Assembly (NCBI GenBank): GCA_963841845.1
Contig: CAWJEG010000007.1
Location: 558,001 to 622,000, forward strand
Source: CAVVGZ01 sp963841845
GTDB lineage: Bacteria > Chloroflexota > Anaerolineae > Anaerolineales > Anaerolineaceae
Direction: 5' to 3'
DNA length: 64,000 nt
Each line of letters opens with the position of its first letter. Position 1 is the first letter of the stretch. The position numbers were made by a program, and so were the translations under genes. Shown piece after piece: positions 1 through 7,729 of this stretch. Under the pieces are notes generated by a model that worked only from the letters and a program-made list of their open reading frames with translations, had not been told where the DNA came from and ran no database searches.

Positions 1-955
1 TGTCCGCGTCGTATACCGGCAGTTGGTACGCTTCGCAAAAGCGCTGGCGCCTTTGCAGGGGTAGTTCGGGTAGCCTGCTGAGTATTTCCCGTTGCCATTC
101 ACTGTTCACCTGCAGCGGCAGCAAATCTGGCTCGCGGAAATAACGGTAATCCGCTTCTGTCTCCTTGGAACGCATTTTTTTGAGTTTTCCCTTCTCATCA
201 TCCCATTCCAGCGTCCAGGATTCAATGCGATGACCGGCTTCGACCTCTTTGATTTGCCGTTCAACTTCTTTCACAATCGCCTCGCCTACGGCGTCGATCG
301 AATTGACATTCTTGATTTCTGTTTTTGGATTGAGAATAGTTTCACCCTTCAGGCGGATAGAAACATTCGCATCGCAGCGCAGGTGCCCTTTCTCCATATC
401 TGCTTCGGATACACCGATCCAGCGTAGAAGCTGCCTCAGGCGAATGAGATATTGTGCTGCCTCGTCCCCGCTGCGGATATCTGGTTCTGTTACCATTTCA
501 ACCAGTGGTACTCCGCAGCGGTTGTAATCCACCCAGCGTTTTCCACCGGCATTTTTAGTTTTGCCTGCATCTTCTTCGATATGCAGCTTATGGATACCAA
601 CACGGCGGGTGTACCCCTCCGGCATGGGTATATCCAGATGTCCGCCAGTGGCAATGGGTCGGTCATATTGTGAGATCTGGTAGCCCTTTGGCAGGTCGGG
701 ATAAAAATAATTCTTGCGGTCGAAGAAGGACTCGGATTGAACTTTTGCCCCCATGGCTTCAGCCAATAAAACCGCTTTCTCAACCACGGCTCCATTCAGC
801 ACCGGCAGCACACCCGGAAGGCCGGTGCAAACCGGGCATATATTGCTGTTGGGTGGTGAATTCCACGAATCTGCACTGCAGGAACAGAAGATTTTAGAGG
901 AAGTGTTAAGTTGAATATGGGTTTCCAGCCCGATTACAGTTTCGTATTCTGTCAT
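1..955 (-). CDS. gatB: Asp/Glu-tRNA amidotransferase subunit B (N-terminal part, runs off left edge)
   Basis: GatB is the tRNA-binding and kinase subunit of GatCAB, which converts Glu-tRNA(Gln) and Asp-tRNA(Asn) to the amidated forms in the cytoplasm. The reverse strand reads without a stop from an ATG at 955 to the window edge, about 318 of the usual ~480 residues. Family motifs are clear: the opening GLETHIQL, a CSCS segment, FYPDLPKGYQISQYD, and later SKETEADYRYF followed by EPDLLPL. The C-terminal tRNA-binding domain lies outside the window. The gene is divergent from the arsR gene at 1188. No frame problem was seen in the part present. Confidence 0.95.
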   Translation of the reverse strand, partial: MTEYETVIGLETHIQLNTSSKIFCSCSADSWNSPPNSNICPVCTGLPGVLPVLNGAVVEKAVLLAEAMGAKVQSESFFDRKNYFYPDLPKGYQISQYDRPIATGGHLDIPMPEGYTRRVGIHKLHIEEDAGKTKNAGGKRWVDYNRCGVPLVEMVTEPDIRSGDEAAQYLIRLRQLLRWIGVSEADMEKGHLRCDANVSIRLKGETILNPKTEIKNVNSIDAVGEAIVKEVERQIKEVEAGHRIESWTLEWDDEKGKLKKMRSKETEADYRYFREPDLLPLQVNSEWQREILSRLPELPLQRRQRFCEAYQLPVYDAD

Positions 956-1152
956 TTTTTACCTCATCGCCCACTGATACGCTGCCCCTGTAAAGCTCAT
1001 CTTTCACAAGCCTTAAGCTTCACCTATTTTACTATGCTTATAACAAAGGGAAGTCCCTGTTAGGTTATACCGGTAGAGAATAGTCAAATAAGGCAGTAGT
1101 TGCATTCAAACTTTCCGTAGTTTTTCAATACGCATCAGGATGATTCTGTTTT

Positions 1153-1201
1153 TTGCGAATTAATAGTTCTTATGATAAAATACATTCGTGATGATGAATA
1201 T
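1153..1201 (+). promoter_or_regulatory. arsR-acr3 promoter with operator dyad over the start codon
   Basis: A -35 box TTGCGA (1153-1158) and a -10 box TAAAAT (1176-1181) are 17 bases apart. The expected transcription start is near 1188, where the arsR reading frame begins, so the message should be leaderless or nearly so. Directly after the -10 box is an imperfect dyad ACATTC-N8-GAATAT (1182-1201). The same dyad occurs in the same place in front of the arsR at 21036. The operator role is inferred. Confidence 0.6.
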
Positions 1202-1607
1202 ATCCTCTTCGATATTCACTGAAGAAGAAATTTCTAGGTTTTTTTCCATAATTGGTCAACCGGTCCGGATTCAAATCCTCATGGTGATAGCCGACCAGCA
1301 AGCCTGTGTTTGCCATCTGGAAACTGTCCTGGGGTTGCGCCAGGCAAGTATCTCGCAGCACCTGATGGTATTGCGTAAAGCCGGATTGGTTACCACCCAG
1401 CGTGACGGCCGTAATATTTATTACAAGCTCCAGCAGCCTGAAGTTATTGTCATATTGGAACAAGCTGCCCGTCTCCTGGGGAGCGATCCAGATATACTGC
1501 GATCATTGGCAATCAGGCCAATTCCAGACTGCCCGTGCCCGCAGTGCAATCCCGGTATGGATCCAAAATTGACCTGTCAGAATGCAAGTGCCACCAAATT
1601 AACATAA
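1188..1607 (+). CDS. arsR: ArsR/SmtB-family metalloid repressor
   Basis: A winged-helix repressor expected to sense arsenite and release DNA, controlling itself and the acr3 gene 18 bases downstream. The recognition region carries the thiol motif CVCHLE (around residues 41-46), the same position as the As(III)-binding CVC of plasmid ArsR proteins, followed by the DNA-reading helix LRQASISQHL. A cysteine tail, DCPCPQCNPG, near the C-terminus could be a second metal site; a similar tail exists in the arsR at 21 kb. Length (139 aa) is normal to slightly long because of that tail. The GTG at 1188 is followed directly by two ATG codons, so the exact start is uncertain. I prefer GTG because it aligns with the ATG of the other arsR relative to the operator dyad. 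Confidence 0.9.
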   Translation: MMMNISSSIFTEEEISRFFSIIGQPVRIQILMVIADQQACVCHLETVLGLRQASISQHLMVLRKAGLVTTQRDGRNIYYKLQQPEVIVILEQAARLLGSDPDILRSLAIRPIPDCPCPQCNPGMDPKLTCQNASATKLT

Positions 1608-1625
1608 ATTAAGGAGAATTTATTT

Positions 1626-2714
1626 ATGGATAATACCAGCGTCACCAAACAGCTTTCTTTTCTGGACCGTTACCTTACTCTATGGATCTTCCTGGCAATG
1701 GCGGTTGGAATTGGCATAGGCTACCTCTTCCCCGAAGCCGTAGCGTCCTTCAACACCGCCGTCTCAATTGGTACAACAAACATCCCCATCGCCATTGGGT
1801 TAATTCTGATGATGTACCCGCCGTTGGCAAAAGTGCACTATGATGAGCTTGGCAAGGTCTTCCGCAACTGGAAGGTGCTCGGCTTGTCATTATTGCAAAA
1901 CTGGATTATTGGTCCCATACTCATGTTCCTGCTCGCCGTCATTTTTTTGCACGATTATCCTGAGTATATGGTTGGCTTGATTATGATCGGCCTGGCGCGC
2001 TGCATTGCCATGGTCATCGTATGGAACGAACTGGCTAAAGGAGATACCGATTATGCGGCTGGTTTGGTTGCATTTAACAGCATTTTCCAGGTTTTGTTCT
2101 ACAGTGTCTATGGTTATGTATTCATAACTGTGCTGCCCACCAGGTTTGGAATGGAGGGTATCGCCGTCAATATCACAATTGAAGAGATTGCCAGGTCGGT
2201 ATTTATCTACCTCGGCATCCCTTTCATCGCCGGTTTCATCACCAACCTGGTGCTGACAAGGGTGAAGGGCAAAGAATGGTATTACAATACCTTTATCCCT
2301 AAGATCAGTCCAATCACTTTAATCGCCCTGCTCTTCACCATTGTGGTGATGTTCTCCCTCAAAGGTAATTTGATTGTCTCCATCCCAATGGACGTTGTGC
2401 GCATTGCGATCCCGCTGGTGATCTACTTTGTAACCATGTTCCTGATCAGCTTCATGATGGGAAAAGCAGTCGGTGCTGATTACAAGCAGACGACCACGCT
2501 TGCATTCACTGCCGCTTCCAACAACTTCGAACTTGCCATAGCAGTCTCTGTGGCGGTCTTTGGAATCAACTCCGGCCAGGCATTTGCCGCCGTGATCGGC
2601 CCGCTGGTGGAGGTACCGGTGATGATAGGACTGGTCAGCGTGGCCTTCTGGCTGCAGAAACGCTATTACAAAGATCAGGTGACCGCTGGAATTCCAAACC
2701 AGGACCTTTGTTAG
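1626..2714 (+). CDS. acr3: ACR3-family arsenite efflux transporter
   Basis: A ten-helix inner-membrane carrier that expels arsenite using the proton motive force. The 362-residue product is normal length. It carries the ACR3 signature in the fourth helix region, GLARCIAMVIVWNELAKGD, with the conserved cysteine required for transport in this family, and a second conserved stretch, AASNNFELAIAVSVAVFG, near the C-terminus. A strong AAGGAG site precedes the ATG. It lies directly behind arsR, forming a two-gene operon. arsA and arsD are not here but 7-8 kb away on the other strand. Confidence 0.96.
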   Translation: MDNTSVTKQLSFLDRYLTLWIFLAMAVGIGIGYLFPEAVASFNTAVSIGTTNIPIAIGLILMMYPPLAKVHYDELGKVFRNWKVLGLSLLQNWIIGPILMFLLAVIFLHDYPEYMVGLIMIGLARCIAMVIVWNELAKGDTDYAAGLVAFNSIFQVLFYSVYGYVFITVLPTRFGMEGIAVNITIEEIARSVFIYLGIPFIAGFITNLVLTRVKGKEWYYNTFIPKISPITLIALLFTIVVMFSLKGNLIVSIPMDVVRIAIPLVIYFVTMFLISFMMGKAVGADYKQTTTLAFTAASNNFELAIAVSVAVFGINSGQAFAAVIGPLVEVPVMIGLVSVAFWLQKRYYKDQVTAGIPNQDLC

Positions 2715-2726
2715 GATTTTTCGAAC

Positions 2727-2760
2727 CAGGGCTGCCAGAATTAGCGGGCAGCCCTGTCTT
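2727..2760 (+). terminator. Hairpin after acr3, probable terminator
   Basis: A ten-base stem (CAGGGCTGCC at 2727-2736 with GGCAGCCCTG at 2747-2756) is followed by a short T-rich run. It ends the arsR-acr3 unit. The next gene starts only about 12 bases later, so it may act as an attenuator rather than a full stop. Confidence 0.55.
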
Positions 2761-2771
2761 TAATATTCACG

Positions 2772-4025
2772 ATGAGCATATTCAAATCCATACGCATCCA
2801 GTTGGATAACCAGGGGCACCTGATCCTCCCTGAAGAGATTTTAAATCAATACGGGCTTGTTCCAGGGAGCACTTCCAGGCTGGAAACCTCTGAGCAAGGC
2901 TTGGTGCTGACACGCTCGTCATCCAGCCTGGCAAAGGTTTATATTGAACCGACCAACGCCTGTAACCTCGATTGCAGTATCTGTATGCGTAATGTCTGGG
3001 ATGAACATGTTGGAAAAATGACCCGGCATACCTTCGACCGGGTTATGCAGGGGATTCAATCCATTAACCCCTCCCCAACGATATTCTTTGGGGGTATTGG
3101 CGAGCCGTTGGCCCATCCCTGCATCCGTGAGATGGTATCTGCTGCATGTAAAGTTGCCATGGAAGTGGAATTAATCACAAACGGGACCCTGCTCGATGAA
3201 AACACCGCCCAATGGATGGTCGAATCAGGTTTGAGCAGGGTATGGGTTTCCATCGATGGTGCCACCCCGCAAAGCTATGCCGATGTGCGTCTCGGTGATG
3301 CCCTGCCGCTTGTGATCGCCAATCTCAAGCGTCTACAAAGCCTGCGTGCTCGCACGGATTCATCGCTGCCAAAATTGGGCATTGCCTTCGTTGCCATGAA
3401 ACGGAATATTGCCGGTTTACCGGATGTAGTCCGCATGGGTAAAAAGCTTGGAGCTGACCGCTTTTCCATAACCAACGTCTTGCCCCATACAGCTGAGCTG
3501 AATAAAGAGGTACTGTATAACCTCTCGATGGTTAACAACACCCTTAGGCCTTCACAGTGGACACCAGAAGTGGCTCTTCCCCGCATGGATCCGGACAGGT
3601 TGAACATTGAATTCATCGCCAGGGCTATGAAAGGCCAAAATTTGCTGCAAATCTCACGGCAGTCCCTAAAATTTGGGGTGGATACCTGTCCGTTTATTGA
3701 GAAGGGTAGTATCTCCATTCGCTGGGATGGCGAAGTAAGCCCGTGTTTACCTCTTTTGCACACCCATGAAAGTTACCTGGGGAAAAATCTGCGCACATCC
3801 CATGCCTTCACCGTAGGTAATATTCAACACCGCAGTTTGTTGGATTTATGGAATGACCCGCATTACCTTCACTTGCGTGAGCGCCTGCAATCGTTTGACT
3901 TCTCCCCATGCACGTACTGCAACAGCTGTGAGATGGCGGAAGCCAACCTTGAGGATTGTTATGGGAATACACAGCCAGCTTGTGGCGGCTGTCTGTGGGC
4001 GCAGGGTTTTATCCAGTGCCCATAA
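2772..4025 (+). CDS. Radical SAM/SPASM protein, tungsten-cofactor oxidoreductase maturase type
   Basis: A 417-residue radical SAM enzyme. The first ~50 residues look like an AbrB/SpoVT-type beta domain (IRIQLDNQGHLILPEEIL). Then comes the radical SAM cluster motif CNLDCSIC (C64, C68, C71), GGIGEP for SAM binding, and a C-terminal SPASM-like region with many cysteines (CPF, SPCLPLL, CTYCNSCE, CGGC) that should hold auxiliary iron-sulfur clusters. This architecture matches the family usually encoded beside tungsten aldehyde ferredoxin oxidoreductases. An AOR family gene is present at 60585, so the assignment is plausible although the two are not adjacent. No clear ribosome binding site precedes the ATG. 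The substrate is inferred. Confidence 0.75.
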   Translation: MSIFKSIRIQLDNQGHLILPEEILNQYGLVPGSTSRLETSEQGLVLTRSSSSLAKVYIEPTNACNLDCSICMRNVWDEHVGKMTRHTFDRVMQGIQSINPSPTIFFGGIGEPLAHPCIREMVSAACKVAMEVELITNGTLLDENTAQWMVESGLSRVWVSIDGATPQSYADVRLGDALPLVIANLKRLQSLRARTDSSLPKLGIAFVAMKRNIAGLPDVVRMGKKLGADRFSITNVLPHTAELNKEVLYNLSMVNNTLRPSQWTPEVALPRMDPDRLNIEFIARAMKGQNLLQISRQSLKFGVDTCPFIEKGSISIRWDGEVSPCLPLLHTHESYLGKNLRTSHAFTVGNIQHRSLLDLWNDPHYLHLRERLQSFDFSPCTYCNSCEMAEANLEDCYGNTQPACGGCLWAQGFIQCP

Positions 4026-4113
4026 TTCTTACAAATAAAGCTATTTTTAATTTTCCACATTACAGAAGCAACCCTTCCAGTTCCATGACTTTCTTTTGAA
4101 CTAATGAGATAAA

Positions 4114-5337
4114 TCAATGGTAATTAAGGAAGGGTACCTTTTCATTTCGGACACAGTGATACGCAAAGATATACATCCCTGCCGACCAGGCCTGGTGCGG
4201 ATATCCCATAGGTTTGCCAGTACGCCCATGGCACCATTCATTGAATTCCCATTCTTCATGTACCCCTAAACGGTTTAGCTCAGCCAGTTTCTCTAAATGC
4301 TGGTTGGCCTGCTCTATTCGCCCCGCCTTAATCAGGGCAGCAATATAAAAACCGCCCACGAAAGGCCAGATCCCGCCGTTGTGATATTGTTCTGGTATGT
4401 TGAGATTGTTGTTTCTATAGTACTCGCGCCAGTCCTTATTCCCGGGATGGATGATAGGATGTAATACCCGGACCGGATAAGGATCGGCTATACCAACCTG
4501 GTCCAGGTAATCCAGAATGCGCTTTTCCTGTGCAGAATTGACCACACCAAACAAAATGGCTAGCAGATTACCAAACACATCGCAATAATCGCCAAAGTCT
4601 CGGAATGCTATGTAGGGTAAAAAGTAGGGACGCTTAACAAGTACAGGGTCTACCTGGCTTAAGGTGTGGCGCCATTCCGTATGCCCGGGACAGTCTGGTC
4701 CCCATTCCTCCTGGTTCTCCGGCCCAACCCAAAGGATAATGCGGATTTTATGGCGTACATCGTTTGCCATATCCCCGTATAGGCCGCTATTTACTCCCAG
4801 TGCTTTGGCCATTTCTGTCATTGCACACAGGGCAGCATACCACAGTACGTTATCATAAAGTATGTTAAATCGGTTAGCAAGCAGATCTGCCCAATCGGCA
4901 GCTTCATGTACTTCTAATAAGCCGCAGCCATTTGAATCCTGATAACGCAGCCACAATAGGGACTTCTCCAATGACATCCAGGATTTTCGCAGGAAATCCA
5001 GATCTTTTGAGGTTCGATATTGAAAGACATGTCCCAGGATAAACCAGAGGTTGGAATCTACGGATCCAGCGTTGGTGTGATCCAAAAGACCGGTCGCTAC
5101 GCTGACATTATTTGGGATAGCCCCCAAATCAGATTGCTGACCAGCTAGCGTCTCCAAAGAAACTCGCAGGCAGTACTCATGACCGGGAGAGAGCAAAGCC
5201 CCCAAAGAGGTAATTACACTATCACGCGCCCAAACATGGCGGTAACCTTCTGGGGATGCCATCAGACCAATCGGGCTGCACTCGCTCGCCAGAATAGAAA
5301 GTGCTTTTTCAAGCGCAACTTCAGTAAGTAAAGCCAT
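4114..5337 (-). CDS. Six-hairpin glycosidase (amylo-alpha-1,6-glucosidase / GH100-like)
   Basis: A 407-residue protein of the (alpha/alpha)6 toroid glycosidase type. It has WARDSVI near residue 35, a central HNGGIWPFVGGFYIAAL stretch and a C-terminal EWCHGRTGKPMGYPHQAWSAGMY segment; the same arrangement is seen in glycogen debranching enzyme C-terminal domains and neutral invertase-like proteins. It is shorter than full debranching enzymes and has no second catalytic domain, so the substrate (glycogen branch, sucrose or a compatible-solute glucoside) cannot be set. It starts at an ATG with a GGGAGAGG site eight bases before it. It converges on the radical SAM gene. No signal peptide is seen, so it is probably cytoplasmic. 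Confidence 0.75.
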   Translation of the reverse strand: MALLTEVALEKALSILASECSPIGLMASPEGYRHVWARDSVITSLGALLSPGHEYCLRVSLETLAGQQSDLGAIPNNVSVATGLLDHTNAGSVDSNLWFILGHVFQYRTSKDLDFLRKSWMSLEKSLLWLRYQDSNGCGLLEVHEAADWADLLANRFNILYDNVLWYAALCAMTEMAKALGVNSGLYGDMANDVRHKIRIILWVGPENQEEWGPDCPGHTEWRHTLSQVDPVLVKRPYFLPYIAFRDFGDYCDVFGNLLAILFGVVNSAQEKRILDYLDQVGIADPYPVRVLHPIIHPGNKDWREYYRNNNLNIPEQYHNGGIWPFVGGFYIAALIKAGRIEQANQHLEKLAELNRLGVHEEWEFNEWCHGRTGKPMGYPHQAWSAGMYIFAYHCVRNEKVPFLNYH

Positions 5338-5577
5338 ATTTACCTCTCCCGTGGACTTAAATTACAAATATCCTGGTATGTACACTGTTATGTCCTGAAT
5401 AAAGGCATGCAAATTAAACCACCTTCGTCTGATATCACAGACAAGTATTGGTATGAATTCAAGCGCCACGATCTAAATCCATGAATAGAACCCGGTATGT
5501 AAAATCACCAGACCAGGTAAGCATCGACCATCCCCGGTCCCGTTCCTGAGAGGAGCCGTCTTTTTCAAGTTGGTAAA

Positions 5578-6372
5578 TTAAACTAGCTGACCGGCTATGT
5601 CCACATCTAAATTGAAACAACCATTCAGGTCATTTATGTCATTTCTGCTATGAGCAACTGTAAAATATTCGTGGCAGCGGACTTTGTCCATTTCATCCTC
5701 TGCCTTTCCTCTCAGGGATGGGTGCTGGCTGACATGGCTTTGGATAGCCCTAATTTTTTTAAGCTTATAATCAGAAATATCAACGGAAATCAGCGCTCCC
5801 TTTAGGTCCGCGCTGGAAGTCATTACACCGCATCCCATGACCGTTGCTTCGGATGGAGCAATGTATAAAAGACAGACTCCGGGGAAAAATTTTCTGACAG
5901 CCTGCGTAACGATGTTTGATATTGTCACATGATCGGGGTGACCAGAAACACCGTCCGGACCAAAAGTCAGGATGACTTGCGGCCGCATGGTATCGATCCA
6001 GCCAGCAATATGGGATAAGAATTTCCAGGAATCTTCCTGAGATAATTCCCCATCCTGGTAATCCAGGAAATGAAATTCGATACCCAGGTGCTCTGCCGCT
6101 CGCCGCAGTTCTTGTTCTCGAATCGCTCCTGCCTTTCCGGGCGCTAAACCCGGGATTCCAATTTCTCCTCGCGTTGCTGTCAAAAGAATCACCTGTATCC
6201 CATGATCGGCATATTTCGCTAACGTTCCCCCTACGGCAAAACTCTCATCATCCGGGTGCACCAGGATCACCAGCATCCGATTTGGTAATTCCTGATATTG
6301 GAATTTTTCTTCTATATCTAATCCCATAATTGGAGTATCAGGGCTACTTTTCAAGAAGTTAATCAAATTCAA
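5578..6372 (-). CDS. PIG-L/LmbE-family N-acetylglucosaminyl deacetylase
   Basis: A zinc-dependent deacetylase of the PIG-L fold. The metal motif HPDDE is at residues 39-43 and the second histidine motif GHPDH is near residue 140, both intact. Such enzymes deacetylate GlcNAc conjugates, including precursors of low-molecular-weight thiols such as bacillithiol, which would suit a thiol and arsenic neighbourhood; that link is inference. The start is uncertain: a TTG at 6372 overlaps the stop of the preceding gene, while the first ATG is at 6327. It is the last gene of the minus-strand arsenic run. Confidence 0.85.
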   Translation of the reverse strand: MNLINFLKSSPDTPIMGLDIEEKFQYQELPNRMLVILVHPDDESFAVGGTLAKYADHGIQVILLTATRGEIGIPGLAPGKAGAIREQELRRAAEHLGIEFHFLDYQDGELSQEDSWKFLSHIAGWIDTMRPQVILTFGPDGVSGHPDHVTISNIVTQAVRKFFPGVCLLYIAPSEATVMGCGVMTSSADLKGALISVDISDYKLKKIRAIQSHVSQHPSLRGKAEDEMDKVRCHEYFTVAHSRNDINDLNGCFNLDVDIAGQLV

Positions 6373-6647
6373 TCCAATTCATCAATTTTTTTACAAATGA
6401 GCGGGATGGAAATTTTTCCACCACTGCTCATCAATATGTCATCCACAAACACTACCGGTAACTGGCTATCCATTGCTAGCTTTGGGCAATTGGGATCGAA
6501 AAGGTTGTAATATAACACTCGCACACGGTTACTGTAGCGAACACTAAGCTGTCCTGCTGCCCATTCCGCCACCTGGCGCCAGCTGTCTTTAACGCCATCT
6601 TTACATGCAACCGGAGCGCCAATTATCTTGACCAGGATTGGCTGCAT
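6369..6647 (-). CDS. Small thioredoxin-fold protein, possibly YuzD-like
   Basis: A predicted 92-residue protein starting at an ATG one base after the stop of the FmdB gene, so the two should be translated together. It begins with a beta strand (ILVKIIGAPVACKDG) and ends with a cis-proline-type LPVVFVDDIL strand, a pattern of thioredoxin-like folds. There is one cysteine at the usual active site position (ACKDG) and two more later (DPNCPKL, LICKK). It resembles the small YuzD-type family, but I do not recognise a function. The reading frame extends upstream to 6710, but that would overlap fmdB and lacks a ribosome site. Confidence 0.6.
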   Translation of the reverse strand: MQPILVKIIGAPVACKDGVKDSWRQVAEWAAGQLSVRYSNRVRVLYYNLFDPNCPKLAMDSQLPVVFVDDILMSSGGKISIPLICKKIDELD

Positions 6648-6648
6648 G

Positions 6649-6876
6649 TCATCCACAGCAACCAAACCCGGCATTTGGTCCACAGTTCGATGAAGGCAGT
6701 GTGGAACCATCCCCGTTACCGGGACGCACGAACAAACCTGCCGTTAAGACCTGGTGCATTTCTGTACTATGGCAGTCTGGACATTCCGGATTCAGGCCCT
6801 TTTCTTTTTCTTGAAACGAAGCACGCACTTCGAAAATTAATTTACAATGCTCACACTGATAATCATATAAAGGCAT
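6649..6876 (-). CDS. FmdB-family zinc ribbon protein with Cys-Cys tail
   Basis: A 75-residue protein opening with the FmdB pattern MPLYDYQCEHC and a second CPDC pair, which together form a zinc ribbon. The last residues are CGPNAGFGCCG, a cysteine-rich tail shared in style with the two YlbF-family proteins just upstream. FmdB proteins are named as regulatory but their role is poorly known. A GGAGA site precedes the ATG. It sits in a co-directional run with arsA and arsD, 21 bases after the preceding gene. Confidence 0.85.
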   Translation of the reverse strand: MPLYDYQCEHCKLIFEVRASFQEKEKGLNPECPDCHSTEMHQVLTAGLFVRPGNGDGSTLPSSNCGPNAGFGCCG

Positions 6877-6897
6877 ACGGTCTCCTTATTCATAATC

Positions 6898-7287
6898 TCA
6901 ACAGCAGCCACCAGAACGCCGGGTAAGGGAAGCAAAATCTATACCTATGAGATTGCTGATTTCTTGATTAACTTCCCGGAGAAAAGCAATGGCCATTTCC
7001 TGTGCCAGACTATGTTCCTGAATAACATCATTCATGCCGATCTCTAATTGCAATTCCCTGATCCTTTTTAGGTCGTTTTCGGAAATGGCGTTGGAAAGCT
7101 GTTGAGTTCGAATTCTTTGTTGAAGATCCGCAAACTCATTCAATAGCCGCATTGCTTCCTGATCTGCTTGGAGTTTTCGATCTGCCTCTTGGAAATGCAA
7201 AAAAGGTTCGGACTGAACCAGGTTTTCTGCAAGGACAGTCGTCGCTTCTACCAGGGTGGTGGAAATATCATTTTGGGTAAATGTCAT
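6898..7287 (-). CDS. YlbF/YmcA-family protein ending in Cys-Cys
   Basis: A mostly helical protein of about 129 residues with heptad-like stretches (NEFADLQQRIRTQQ, KRIRELQLEIG) typical of the YlbF/YmcA (RicF/RicA) family. It ends in RRSGGCC, so its last two residues are cysteines. In Bacillus the Ric proteins use C-terminal cysteines to hold iron-sulfur clusters, and this tail could do the same or bind arsenite. I start it at the ATG at 7287, eight bases past the stop of the upstream paralogue; a longer frame from 7332 would overlap it. No RicT-like (PSP1) partner is in the window. Confidence 0.75.
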   Translation of the reverse strand: MTFTQNDISTTLVEATTVLAENLVQSEPFLHFQEADRKLQADQEAMRLLNEFADLQQRIRTQQLSNAISENDLKRIRELQLEIGMNDVIQEHSLAQEMAIAFLREVNQEISNLIGIDFASLTRRSGGCC

Positions 7288-7294
7288 TTCAATA

Positions 7295-7699
7295 TTATCC
7301 ACAGCAGCCTCCTGTCCGGCAAGAGCTTCCAAAATCCATGCCTATGGTCTTTGATAAGAAATCGCCAATATCTTGTGAAAGTGCTAGCAAATCTTGCTGG
7401 GCCTTGATTAATTTCAAATAAGTAGGCTGATGGTAAAACTGATCCTGAAGCCTTTCCAGTTCCTGGCGGTCCTCCTCGCTGACTGCATTCAACATCAACA
7501 ATGCCTTCAAGGAAGCCTGCTTTTTCTGAAAATCCCTGATGGCGGTCTGTGCCTGTTCATCGTTGCGATAGTCAGAATACGATCGTTCAAATTCTCGAAA
7601 TTGTGTTGTTTCTGAAAACGCTTCAGCAAACTGCCTGGAAGCCACCATCACCATCGGTTCCGAGGTGATTTCCAGATCATTCCATTTAGTGTCACTCAT
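7295..7699 (-). CDS. YlbF/YmcA-family protein with GGCCG tail
   Basis: A 134-residue helical protein and a paralogue of the gene directly downstream. It shares the family pattern of two long helices (RDFQKKQASLKALL, QELERLQDQFY) and a C-terminal IGMDFGSSCRTGGCCG tail with three cysteines. Two adjacent family members suggest a hetero-oligomer, as known for RicA-RicF. An AGGAG site precedes the ATG. It is 30 bases downstream of the universal stress gene and probably belongs to the same transcript as arsDA. Confidence 0.78.
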   Translation of the reverse strand: MSDTKWNDLEITSEPMVMVASRQFAEAFSETTQFREFERSYSDYRNDEQAQTAIRDFQKKQASLKALLMLNAVSEEDRQELERLQDQFYHQPTYLKLIKAQQDLLALSQDIGDFLSKTIGMDFGSSCRTGGCCG

Positions 7700-7729
7700 T
7701 TATAAACTCCTGTTTTTAGTTTATATTAA

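Noticed and set aside
3275..3763. A 162-codon open frame on the minus strand inside the radical SAM gene
   Set aside because: The plus-strand frame has complete radical SAM and SPASM motifs through this stretch; the antisense product has no recognisable pattern or ribosome site.
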